Shown piece after piece: positions 18,169-25,444 of a stretch of DNA of 58,665 nucleotides. Source of the DNA: an uncultured Lachnospiraceae bacterium. Its GTDB lineage: Bacteria > Bacillota > Clostridia > Lachnospirales > Lachnospiraceae. The position numbers and the translations under genes are program-made. The notes below the pieces were generated by a model. It saw nothing but the letters and a program-made list of their open reading frames with translations, did not search any database and was not told where the DNA came from. The stretch lies in the NCBI GenBank assembly GCA_900319245.1, contig ONNQ01000019.1:1-58665 (forward strand), read 5' to 3'. Within the stretch, counting starts at the first letter, position 1, and each line of letters begins with the position of its first letter.

Positions 18169-18786
18169 ATGGAGAACCTGCAGGATTTACGTAAATACAG
18201 CTATTGCGCCGTCAATCTGACACTGGCAGCCGTGCAGGTTCTGGTGTTCGGACTCTGCGCGGTGACCGGGGACGCGATGTATATCGCGGGCCGCTGCGGC
18301 ACCTACCTGGTGCTTTATGAGGGGCAGTACTGGCGCCTTCTGACGTCGGTCTTTCTGCACGCGGGACTCTCGCACCTCGGGAGCAATCTACTGGTGCAGA
18401 TCCTGATGGGCGGCGCGGTGGAGAGGAACCTTGGCCATATCCGCTATCTGTTTCTGTACCTGGTCTCGGGGATCGGCGGGAACGTCGTCTCCGTCCTCTA
18501 TGACCGCGTGCAGGGCGTCAACACGTACTCGGTCGGCGCGAGCGGCGCGGTGTTCGGCGTGATGGGAACGCTTATCGTTCTCATTCTCCGGGGCAGAAAA
18601 AAACTGCGAAGCGGCTCCTCGCTTCTGCCGAGGGCGGCGTTCGCAGTCTTTTATGCGGTGTACAGCGGATTTCGCAATCCTTATACGGATAATGCGGCCC
18701 ATCTGGGCGGCCTGTTATTTGGCGCGGCGTTGGGGACGCTTCTCACAGTCACGCTCGAAGACGTGGATCTGCAGGATTTGCGATAA
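18169..18786 (+). CDS. Rhomboid family intramembrane serine protease
   Basis: This 205-residue polytopic protein is a compact rhomboid. The catalytic serine is in GASGAVFG and the catalytic histidine in AAHLGGLLFG. The HAGLSHLGSN motif in an earlier helix matches the conserved H-x3-H-x3-N region. Rhomboids cleave single-pass membrane proteins within the bilayer. Several single-pass surface proteins are encoded nearby, but no substrate link can be read from sequence. The gene follows the kinase by 57 bases and converges on the DUF4317 gene at a shared terminator. Confidence 0.92.
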   Translation: MENLQDLRKYSYCAVNLTLAAVQVLVFGLCAVTGDAMYIAGRCGTYLVLYEGQYWRLLTSVFLHAGLSHLGSNLLVQILMGGAVERNLGHIRYLFLYLVSGIGGNVVSVLYDRVQGVNTYSVGASGAVFGVMGTLIVLILRGRKKLRSGSSLLPRAAFAVFYAVYSGFRNPYTDNAAHLGGLLFGAALGTLLTVTLEDVDLQDLR

Positions 18787-18843
18787 GCCTGCAGGCTCTG
18801 CGAGGATCATCCGGGCAGCCGGATCACACATAGTTTTATCAGA

Positions 18844-18869
18844 AAGACAGTGTCACTGGGCACTGTCTT
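18844..18869. terminator. Bidirectional terminator between rhomboid and DUF4317 genes
   Basis: AAGACAGTG (18844-18852) pairs with CACTGTCTT (18861-18869) around an eight-base loop. The loop contains the stop codon of the minus-strand DUF4317 gene. T-rich sequence follows on the plus side. Confidence 0.75.
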
Positions 18870-19995
18870 CTTTCTTTGTCTGCAAAATCCGGATTCCGTT
18901 CACTTCCAGTTCGTCAGAGACCGGGATCAGCAGGTACTCAAGGCCGTCGATCACTCTGGTCCTGAGCATATCGGCCATATCCGCCTTCACGCTGATCTTC
19001 ATGGAAGGGGATTTGACTTCCACCTTGGCAGTGTCAACCAGATTTTCTGCCATCAGCGGAACGCCGGCGCCTACGGCCTCGTCATAGGCGGCGTCAAAAT
19101 CGCTCAGAACGCTCTGGTCCGCGCCATTCTCCGACAGGAGGCGGCGCATATCGTTCTTCTCGATCTGTACCGGCTCGCCGGAGTCCTTGTTCTGCTCGAT
19201 GATCTCTGTGACGGCGTCCTGAAGGCGGCGGACATTCTGGAAATCACAGTTGCGGCCAAGGGTCTGTTCCACCATGGACTTGAAGAGCTCCTTCTGGTCT
19301 GTCTCGGGAATCGGCAGCGTACAGCCAAGCAGATCCGCGCTGATCTCCTCGTGGCGCTCCTCCTCCTTGCGGCAGTAGTACAGAAGGCTGTGGATATCGG
19401 GCTGCCTGTCGTTGAAGGCCGGGAAGAGAAATCCGCTCACAGGCTTCTGCACCGCCCAGTCCATGCGGCGGTCCAGGAAGGTGCAGGCCTCCTCGTCATA
19501 GCAGAGCCCCTCTTTCATCAGGTTGACGGGGCAGATGCAGCACAGGAGGAAGGGATAGACGTAGTCGGAGGCGTCCTCCATGTCCGCTTTGTCCGTCCCC
19601 TTGGCCGGGATGTCGTAGACGCCGTGGATGAGCAGGATCAGGTATTTGCCCTCGTTCTTAAAGTGCTCCACAACCTTTTCAAAAAAATGGGTCAAAAGAT
19701 CGTCGTCCTTGAGCTCTGAACGCAGAAGCTGATAGAGCAGCGTCTGGCGGCCGCCCTCCATCTCCTCAGAGAGGGGGAATTCCATGTTGAAGAGATTGCG
19801 GCCCAGCTTTCCGGACATGGCGCCGCGAAGGATCTCACAGTATTTTTCCAAAGATTCCTTCTCCATGGCGGCGATCGAATCGTGCAGCTCGCGGATCACT
19901 TCGCCCTCTTCGTTTACATAACAGCCGCGGATCCTCGCGATGCAGCTGTCGGGTTTGATGAGTTTTCTTATTTCTGCAATAGCTTTTTTATCCAT
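18853..19995 (-). CDS. DUF4317 family protein
   Basis: This 380-residue cytoplasmic protein matches the DUF4317 family common in Clostridia. Family-like features are the start MDKKAIAEIRKLIKPDSC, then IRGCYVNEEGEV, SGKLGRNLFNMEFPL, and a central region with YVYPFLLCCICPVNL. The frame opens upstream at 20046, but ATG 19995 has a GAGG site six bases away and fits the family start, so it was chosen. It is transcribed opposite to the S1-domain gene from a shared 153-bp region. The family has no known function. The sequence shows no signal peptide, membrane helix or catalytic motif I can name. Confidence 0.85.
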   Translation of the reverse strand: MDKKAIAEIRKLIKPDSCIARIRGCYVNEEGEVIRELHDSIAAMEKESLEKYCEILRGAMSGKLGRNLFNMEFPLSEEMEGGRQTLLYQLLRSELKDDDLLTHFFEKVVEHFKNEGKYLILLIHGVYDIPAKGTDKADMEDASDYVYPFLLCCICPVNLMKEGLCYDEEACTFLDRRMDWAVQKPVSGFLFPAFNDRQPDIHSLLYYCRKEEERHEEISADLLGCTLPIPETDQKELFKSMVEQTLGRNCDFQNVRRLQDAVTEIIEQNKDSGEPVQIEKNDMRRLLSENGADQSVLSDFDAAYDEAVGAGVPLMAENLVDTAKVEVKSPSMKISVKADMADMLRTRVIDGLEYLLIPVSDELEVNGIRILQTKKEDSAQ

Positions 19996-20085
19996 TGTGA
20001 ACCTCGTTGTAGTCAGATTTTCCGCTTTTTTTGCGGTAACAATCAATATACTACAGAAAATCTTATTTCGCCAGTGGACGAATGA

Positions 20086-20094
20086 TGCTATAAT
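20086..20094 (+). promoter_or_regulatory. Extended -10 promoter for the S1-domain gene
   Basis: TGCTATAAT is an extended -10 (TGn plus TATAAT at 20089-20094). No good -35 is present, which is normal for extended -10 promoters. The start codon lies 54 bases downstream. Confidence 0.65.
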
Positions 20095-20112
20095 ATATAT
20101 TCAGATTGAATT

Positions 20113-20125
20113 TGCGCAAAGCGCA
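20113..20125. repeat. Small inverted repeat in the S1 gene leader
   Basis: TGCGC (20113-20117) and GCGCA (20121-20125) flank AAA, close to the predicted transcription start. It could be an operator or a leader hairpin. Confidence 0.4.
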
Positions 20126-20148
20126 TTAAGAATGGGAGGAAATGACCT

Positions 20149-20796
20149 ATGGAAACTAATGGAAATCGCAATGACGCCAAGTGGGATGCTTTTGAGGAGA
20201 TGATGGAGAACAAAGTCGTCTTCACAGTTCCGATCGATGAGAGCGTCAAGGCGGGCGTCGTGACTTCGCTGAAAGGTGTCAGGGCATTTATTCCCGCATC
20301 CCAGCTGAGCACCAGCTATGTGGAAGACGTCAGCGAATGGATCGGCAAAGAGGTCGATGTTGTGATCATCACAGCAGACAGAGAGAAGCAGCGTCTGGTC
20401 CTGTCCGGCAGAGAGGCAGCCAAGATCAAGAGAAGCCAGGAGAAGAAGGCGCGCATCGATTCTCTTCAGGTTGGTACAGTCCTGGAAGGCAAGGTAGAGA
20501 CTATTAAGCCTTACGGCGCATTTGTCGATCTCGGCAACGGCATCAGCGGCCTGGTACATATTTCCCAGATGAGCACCAAGAGAGTGGCGACTCCTGAGGA
20601 AGTTTGCAAGGAAGGCGATACAGTCAAGGTGAAGATCACCAGAGTAAAGGATGGCAAGGTAAGCCTTAGCATGAAGGCGCTCGAGGAAGCACCGGCGCCC
20701 GCAGAGGAGGATATCCCGGACATCTCCAAGTTCGTATCCAAAGAGAAGGCTACCACAAGCCTTGGCGATCTTCTTAAGAACATCAAGCTTGACTGA
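20149..20796 (+). CDS. Two-domain S1 RNA-binding protein
   Basis: This 215-residue protein has two S1 domains. The first, about residues 22-85, is divergent (VKAGVVTSLKGVRAFIPASQL). The second, about 103-175, is canonical (GTVLEGKVETIKPYGAFVDLGNGISGLVHISQM). A short acidic tail follows. S1 repeats bind single-stranded RNA. It is shorter than full-length ribosomal protein S1 (four to six repeats) and resembles the short S1-like proteins of Clostridia. A translation or RNA-turnover role is inferred. The start follows GGGAGG. It has its own promoter and terminator and is a single-gene unit. Confidence 0.85.
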   Translation: METNGNRNDAKWDAFEEMMENKVVFTVPIDESVKAGVVTSLKGVRAFIPASQLSTSYVEDVSEWIGKEVDVVIITADREKQRLVLSGREAAKIKRSQEKKARIDSLQVGTVLEGKVETIKPYGAFVDLGNGISGLVHISQMSTKRVATPEEVCKEGDTVKVKITRVKDGKVSLSMKALEEAPAPAEEDIPDISKFVSKEKATTSLGDLLKNIKLD

Positions 20797-20835
20797 TAGA
20801 CGGATCTATGATCTATATCGATTTATAAAGAGGGG

Positions 20836-20873
20836 GGAACGGGTGATCGCAGGATTGCCCGTTCCATTTTTTT
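20836..20873 (+). terminator. Terminator after the S1-domain gene
   Basis: GGAACGGG (20836-20843) pairs perfectly with CCCGTTCC (20858-20865), followed by an A and seven T residues. Confidence 0.92.
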
Positions 20874-20886
20874 GGCGAAGAGAAGC

Positions 20887-21780
20887 ATGGACAAGACCAA
20901 GACGCGCAAACTGAATAGAGGGCTCGCAGCGCTCTTCTTGACGCTGCTTTGCTGCGCCTTTTGGCCAGCGAATACCGGGAGCGGATGTGGCAGAGCCTTC
21001 GCGGCGCAAACAGAGGCACCGGGCCAAAACACAGAAGCACTGAGCCAAAACACCGAAGCACCGGCACAAACAGAGGAAGAAGAGACGGACGCGCAGACAG
21101 GCGATTTGACGATCCTTGTGGAGGGCGCCTTTGCGGCGCCGGACAGGGAGGCCGTCCTCGCGCGGATCAATGCGATCCGGAAGGAGGCCTGCGAAGAGGG
21201 CGTGCGCGATCCCGCGACCGGGGAGCCCATGCAGGCGGACGATTATGTCCCCCTTGTCTGGTCCTATGAACTGGAGGAGGTCGCCATGCGCCGCGCGGTG
21301 GAAGCCACGGTTCTTCGCGATCACATGCGGCCGGACGGCACAGAGTGCTTTGCGATTTTGCCTGACAGCGAAGCGTTTTCCATGGAGACGCTGGCCTGGG
21401 GCTATGGCGGTATGCTGGAAGCGGTCGAGGGCTGGTATTCAGAAAAAAACGCCTATGTGGCGGAGACCGGAACGCCTGCCGGACATTACATGGCGCTGAT
21501 CAGTCCGGCGATCCGATATGCGGCGGTCGCTGACTTTGCGCCTGGTACGGGGCAGGACGCCTGTGCGGGCGCCTTTGGAAGAAGCGATCCCTCGATGGCG
21601 GCAGAGAAGCAGGAAACCGGCGCAGAGGAGAGAGCGGCGCAGCTTCTTGGGAAGAACCGGTGGGAGATTCCTATGAAGAAGGCACTCGTCCCTTCGGCTG
21701 CGCGGCTGGCGCTTATGAGAGTGATGCGGATGGTAACGACAGGAATGGAGACACTATGGACTACAAACTCAAACGGCTGA
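20887..21780 (+). CDS. Secreted CAP (SCP-like) domain protein
   Basis: This protein of about 297 residues has an N-terminal signal peptide (hydrophobic core LAALFLTLLCCAF, likely cleaved after AFA), a Gln/Thr/Glu-rich linker with AQTEAP and QNTEAP units, and a CAP domain. CAP hallmarks are DHMRPDG with the conserved histidine and GHYMALISP. Bacterial CAP proteins are extracellular and their activity is mostly unknown. The start is uncertain: ATG 20887 has a weak purine-rich site, and TTG 20872 in the same frame overlaps the upstream terminator. The C-terminal 40 or so residues look unlike the CAP fold. The gene's end overlaps the Nudix gene by 25 bases. Confidence 0.8.
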   Translation: MDKTKTRKLNRGLAALFLTLLCCAFWPANTGSGCGRAFAAQTEAPGQNTEALSQNTEAPAQTEEEETDAQTGDLTILVEGAFAAPDREAVLARINAIRKEACEEGVRDPATGEPMQADDYVPLVWSYELEEVAMRRAVEATVLRDHMRPDGTECFAILPDSEAFSMETLAWGYGGMLEAVEGWYSEKNAYVAETGTPAGHYMALISPAIRYAAVADFAPGTGQDACAGAFGRSDPSMAAEKQETGAEERAAQLLGKNRWEIPMKKALVPSAARLALMRVMRMVTTGMETLWTTNSNG

Positions 21781-22325
21781 ATAGAGAACTGGTAAGTCCC
21801 GGCAAAGCGCTGGAATTCTATCGAGATACGATGGAACTGCCGGATGGCAGGACGGAAAAATGGGATTTTGTGCACCACAAAAGAGGCGGCGGCGCCTGCG
21901 TGGTACCGGTGCTGCCGGATGGACGTGTCCTGATGATCCATCAGTACAGGCCGGCCGTCGACAGGGAGACCACAGAGCTTCCGGCCGGCGCCTTCGATGC
22001 GGACGATCCGGATTTTGCCGTCACGGCATCGAGAGAACTGGAAGAGGAGACCGGCTACAAATGCGGCAAGATCCGCCGTCTGGTCCGCCTGGACACAGCC
22101 ATCGCCTGGTGCGACGAAAAGGTGGAGGTATATCTGGCAGAGGATCTCTATAAAGCCGGCGGCCAGCAGCTGGACGACGCGGAAGAGATCGGCCTGGAGG
22201 CGATTCCGGTGGAAGAACTGCGAAGAAGGATCTTTGCGGGGGAGATGCGGGACGCCAAGACGGTGGCCGGTATTTTGGCCTATCTGGCGGTACTGTCCGG
22301 CGAGCAGACAGCACCGCGTACCTGA
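21756..22325 (+). CDS. Nudix hydrolase, ADP-ribose pyrophosphatase-like
   Basis: This 189-residue cytoplasmic protein resembles ADP-ribose pyrophosphatases: an N-terminal strand domain (MDYKLKRLNRELV), then VLMIHQYRPAVDRETTELPAGAFD, then the Nudix helix with RELEEETGY. The Nudix box is atypical: the first glutamate is replaced by Asp or Pro and the spacing to RELEEE is one residue longer. The metal-binding REXXEE core is intact. The frame is open from 21660, but ATG 21756, five bases after GGAG, gives the family start. It overlaps the CAP gene by 25 bases, so the two are coupled. The preferred nucleotide diphosphate cannot be determined from sequence. Confidence 0.87.
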   Translation: MDYKLKRLNRELVSPGKALEFYRDTMELPDGRTEKWDFVHHKRGGGACVVPVLPDGRVLMIHQYRPAVDRETTELPAGAFDADDPDFAVTASRELEEETGYKCGKIRRLVRLDTAIAWCDEKVEVYLAEDLYKAGGQQLDDAEEIGLEAIPVEELRRRIFAGEMRDAKTVAGILAYLAVLSGEQTAPRT

Positions 22326-22344
22326 TCAGGAAGTACCTGATCGG

Positions 22345-22369
22345 GACGTGCCTGCAGAGCAGGTGCGTC
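22345..22369. repeat. Inverted repeat between convergent Nudix and ATPase genes
   Basis: GACGTGCCTGC (22345-22355) pairs with GCAGGTGCGTC (22359-22369) with two G-T wobbles and a three-base loop. It lies at the convergent junction and overlaps the ATPase stop by two bases. Without a T run it is a weak terminator candidate. Confidence 0.5.
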
Positions 22370-24281
22370 AGACCCTGCTCTTGTGGCAGGTGAGATAGAG
22401 AATCTGATATTCATAGGAGGCATTGTGCAGAAAGCGCAGGCCTCCTTTTACGCGCGCATCGTCGAGGTTGGAGAAAGGATCGTCCAGAACGAGAAAGGGC
22501 TTTTCACCGGGGTACATGGCGTCGATCATGGCCATGCGGCGGCAGAGGCTGATCAGGTCTCTGGTCCCTTCGCTCATCAGGGAGGGATCTCTGGGAAGCC
22601 CCTGGCTTGTGACGGTGATATTAAAGTCGGCGTCCGTCTCAATGTTGGCGGCGGACTCGCCTGTGAGCATACCGTAGTGCTTGCGGAAGGAGCGCAGAAA
22701 CGGATGCATGTAGCGCGCGGTGAAGGCACCGCGGGCTTGTTCCAGATAGGAGACTGTTTGCACGCATATCGCATAGCGCTCCTGCAGGGACGTAAGTTCG
22801 GCGCGGACCTCGGTGAGTCTGTCTGCGGCCGCCGTGGATTCCTCGATTTTTTGCCGCAGATCCTCCGTTTGCTGCCTTACCGCTGCCAGTTCCTGCCTGC
22901 ATGTTTCCTCTCGCTGGTCAAACGCAGTGAGCGCCGGTGCGAGCCGGTCCGCAATCTCCTTTACGGAGGGCGCCTGCGGGGCCGCTTTGGGTGCTTCGGC
23001 AGGTCCTTGCGCCGCGCGGACCCGGATCTGTGCCTGCAAGCGCCTGCCCCGTGTCTCTTCTTCCAGGATCTGCTGTTTGGCTCTGCTCAGGCGCCCGCTC
23101 AGCGCGCGCAGGGAGGCGTGCAGCGCCTTTTCTTCTTCCCGCAGAGCGTCCAGCTGCTCCATGAGCGCGGGCGCTGCGCCTGCATGGCGGCTTCTGTAAA
23201 GGAAATTGAGCCCGCAGGCGGACAAAAGCGCGGGCAGGAGCAGAAGAGGCAGCACGCGCACATGCGACAGGTATAGAAAAAGAATCAGAACCGCGGCGAC
23301 CAAACACAGCAGGCCCGCTGCGCGATAGCGCCGCTCCGCGCGATGTTCATAGAACGCGACGTCCTGTTCCAGGCGGTCCCGTTCCTTCTGTACTTGTAAA
23401 TACGCACTTCGCTCTCTGTGGCCCTGCGCAGCTGTACTGCGCCGGATCCTTTGCAGCATCGAGAGCCGCTCCTTGGAAGCGGCGTACTTGTCCTGCAGGG
23501 AGGAAAGGGCCGGATCCGTCTCCGCTGCGATCTGCGCGGGCGCGGAGACTGTGGAAGCGACCGTGTAGGTCTGCCTCTGCTGCCGGATTTCTTCGAGGGA
23601 ATGAAGGAGCGCCTGTTCGCGCGCACGGCTTTGCGCGAGCGCCGTTTGAAGACCCGGAAGGCGCGCTGCCTCTGCCTCCAGTACGGCCGCCTTGTCTTTC
23701 TTTTTGCGGATCTGCCCGGCGGCGCGGTCCGGGCCCAGCCGGTCAATCTCTCTTCGCAGCTGCTTGATCGCCCGGTCGTAGGAAGGAAAATCATCCTGCT
23801 CCGCCGCGACGTCGCCGATCTTGGCCTGGATCATCGTCGTGGCCTGTGTCTCATGACTCTGCTGGGACCAGAATACGGTTCTCATAAAGGAGTCCCGGTC
23901 GATTCCGAACAACTCCTCGCCGATCGATTCGGAAAAATCGGAGCTGGGCAGTCCCGTCTCCTCGTCAAACAGGTGGAAGGCGTCCTCTTTCTTTTTGGCG
24001 CCAAAGATCCGCAGCATGCGGTAGGTTCTATCCCCTTTTTGAAACGTCACACTGCCGCCGTACACGCCGCCTCCCCAGGGCCGGTAGCGCAGGCGCTCGT
24101 TTCCGTCCTCGTTTCGCTTCATCTCTCCGTCAAATCCGTAAAACATCACTTTCAGAAAGACGGCAAGGGTCGATTTGCCCCAGCCGTTTTCCGCAAGAAT
24201 GATATTCAGTGGATCCTCGAACACATAAGAGAAATCGGCCAGCCTGCCGAAATGCTCGATATGTAAGGAAAGAAGTTTCAT
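22368..24281 (-). CDS. SMC/SbcC-like ATPase with central transmembrane hairpin (YhaN-like)
   Basis: This 637-residue protein is an ABC/SMC-type ATPase. The N-terminal Walker A is ENGWGKST (31-38). Two coiled-coil arms follow. Near the C-terminus are an ABC signature-like MSEGTRDLISL and the Walker B block PFLVLDDPFSNLDD. In the middle, where SbcC or Rad50 has a CxxC zinc hook, two hydrophobic helices lie back to back (AAGLLCLVAAVLILFLYL and LPLLLLPALLSACGL). It should therefore attach to the membrane, as in Bacillus YhaN-like proteins, but it is much shorter than those. ATG 24281 was chosen over an in-frame start at 24332 because a GGAG lies upstream and the protein then begins MKLLSLHIEHFG. 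It is the last gene of the HTH-nuclease-ATPase operon. Confidence 0.87.
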   Translation of the reverse strand: MKLLSLHIEHFGRLADFSYVFEDPLNIILAENGWGKSTLAVFLKVMFYGFDGEMKRNEDGNERLRYRPWGGGVYGGSVTFQKGDRTYRMLRIFGAKKKEDAFHLFDEETGLPSSDFSESIGEELFGIDRDSFMRTVFWSQQSHETQATTMIQAKIGDVAAEQDDFPSYDRAIKQLRREIDRLGPDRAAGQIRKKKDKAAVLEAEAARLPGLQTALAQSRAREQALLHSLEEIRQQRQTYTVASTVSAPAQIAAETDPALSSLQDKYAASKERLSMLQRIRRSTAAQGHRERSAYLQVQKERDRLEQDVAFYEHRAERRYRAAGLLCLVAAVLILFLYLSHVRVLPLLLLPALLSACGLNFLYRSRHAGAAPALMEQLDALREEEKALHASLRALSGRLSRAKQQILEEETRGRRLQAQIRVRAAQGPAEAPKAAPQAPSVKEIADRLAPALTAFDQREETCRQELAAVRQQTEDLRQKIEESTAAADRLTEVRAELTSLQERYAICVQTVSYLEQARGAFTARYMHPFLRSFRKHYGMLTGESAANIETDADFNITVTSQGLPRDPSLMSEGTRDLISLCRRMAMIDAMYPGEKPFLVLDDPFSNLDDARVKGGLRFLHNASYEYQILYLTCHKSRV

Positions 24282-24343
24282 AGATTGGTTTTCTCCATTT
24301 TTGTATGCAGCGCTGTTTGGCCGCTTTGCCATGCCAGGACCGG

Positions 24344-25444
24344 TCAGAAGAGGGAATCCCCCGAGAGCGCCCGCAGGCCGCAGCGCATGATCTTGGCTTT
24401 CATGGCGTCATCCAGATCCTCGGCGGCGCGCACAACGCGCACAAATTCGCCTTTGAGCGTTGCGTCGCACACAAAGTCCTCGCTGTGGATGACCGGTACC
24501 GCACTGTTTATGTAGTCAAAATAGTGATAGCAGTCTGCCCATTCGCTTCTGATCAGCGCCGGATCCGGACTGCATCCGTATTCCAGCGCCCCTGTCAGTT
24601 CCAGCCGCACGAGATCTGTCTCTGCAGCCGGGGCGCTGCGAAGGGCGTCTCCAATCCGCTCGTAGACGTCCGCGTCATTGCCGCAACCGGTCACGTCGCA
24701 GGAAATGTCGTAGAGACAGCGGGACGCAAAGGGAACAAAGCGGCTGGATATGCCGTCGGGGACATCGGTATCAAGAAGCACAAAGCCGCAGGGGCCGCAT
24801 TCGTCAAAGCCGCGGCCTTCCAGACAACCGCTGTAGGCGGCTGTGCCGCGCGCATCCAGGGGGAACGCGCGATACTTGTGTAAATGCCCGAGCGCCAGAT
24901 AATCGATCCCGACGCCTCGCAGGGCGCCAAGGGGAATCGTTTCCGCGCCGGAAGCGGCTGTGCTCTCCCGGACCTGGCCGTGCAGCATGACGATATTGAG
25001 ACTGGCGGGATTGAGAGCGGGCGCGGTAAAGAGACCATCGTGTGGTTCCCTGCCGGCGATGCAAATTGTACGGCCGCCCATAGAAGGGTCATGCAGCGTC
25101 CATTCTGTCCAGGAATCGCTGAATACAAAGCAGTTGTCGGGGCGCGGCCTTACCGCAAAGAGCGCCGTTTCCGCATCGTGGTTTCCGCGCAGAAGAAAAA
25201 AGAGGATCTCTTTGTGGGTACAGATGAGATCCTCGACAGCGCGGATTGCTGCCGGGGAAGGCGTCTGCGTATCAAAGAGGTCCCCACAGATCAGTATACA
25301 TCGGACACTGTTTTGACGGGCATAGCTGCAAAGCCTGCGGAAGGTATGCATGAGCTCCGCACGCCTTTGCGATGCTTCCTCCCGGTCAAAGCGGCTTCTA
25401 AGATCGGCGTCCAGATGGAGATCGCTGCAGTGAATGATCTTCAT
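24344..25444 (-). CDS. SbcD/Mre11-like metallophosphoesterase nuclease
   Basis: This 366-residue protein has the calcineurin-like phosphoesterase motifs of SbcD, Mre11 and YhaO nucleases: SDLHLD (residues 7-12), CGDLFD, RGNHD, and a later MLHGQV and LGHLHKY. These bind two metals and cut DNA ends or hairpins. It pairs naturally with the downstream SMC-like ATPase, 62 bases away. Its start overlaps the stop of the HTH gene by four bases (ATGA), so its translation is coupled to that gene. Cellular role is likely DNA end processing or defence; that is inference from family and context. Confidence 0.9.
   Translation of the reverse strand: MKIIHCSDLHLDADLRSRFDREEASQRRAELMHTFRRLCSYARQNSVRCILICGDLFDTQTPSPAAIRAVEDLICTHKEILFFLLRGNHDAETALFAVRPRPDNCFVFSDSWTEWTLHDPSMGGRTICIAGREPHDGLFTAPALNPASLNIVMLHGQVRESTAASGAETIPLGALRGVGIDYLALGHLHKYRAFPLDARGTAAYSGCLEGRGFDECGPCGFVLLDTDVPDGISSRFVPFASRCLYDISCDVTGCGNDADVYERIGDALRSAPAAETDLVRLELTGALEYGCSPDPALIRSEWADCYHYFDYINSAVPVIHSEDFVCDATLKGEFVRVVRAAEDLDDAMKAKIMRCGLRALSGDSLF

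Noticed and set aside
20843-20917. Short GTG-started frame beginning in the S1-gene terminator
   Set aside because: The apparent ribosome binding site is part of the terminator stem, and the frame is under 25 codons.
22368-25444. Naming the nuclease-ATPase pair sbcD and sbcC
   Set aside because: The ATPase lacks the CxxC zinc hook, has a membrane hairpin instead, and is too short for SbcC. It is closer to the YhaO/YhaN type.
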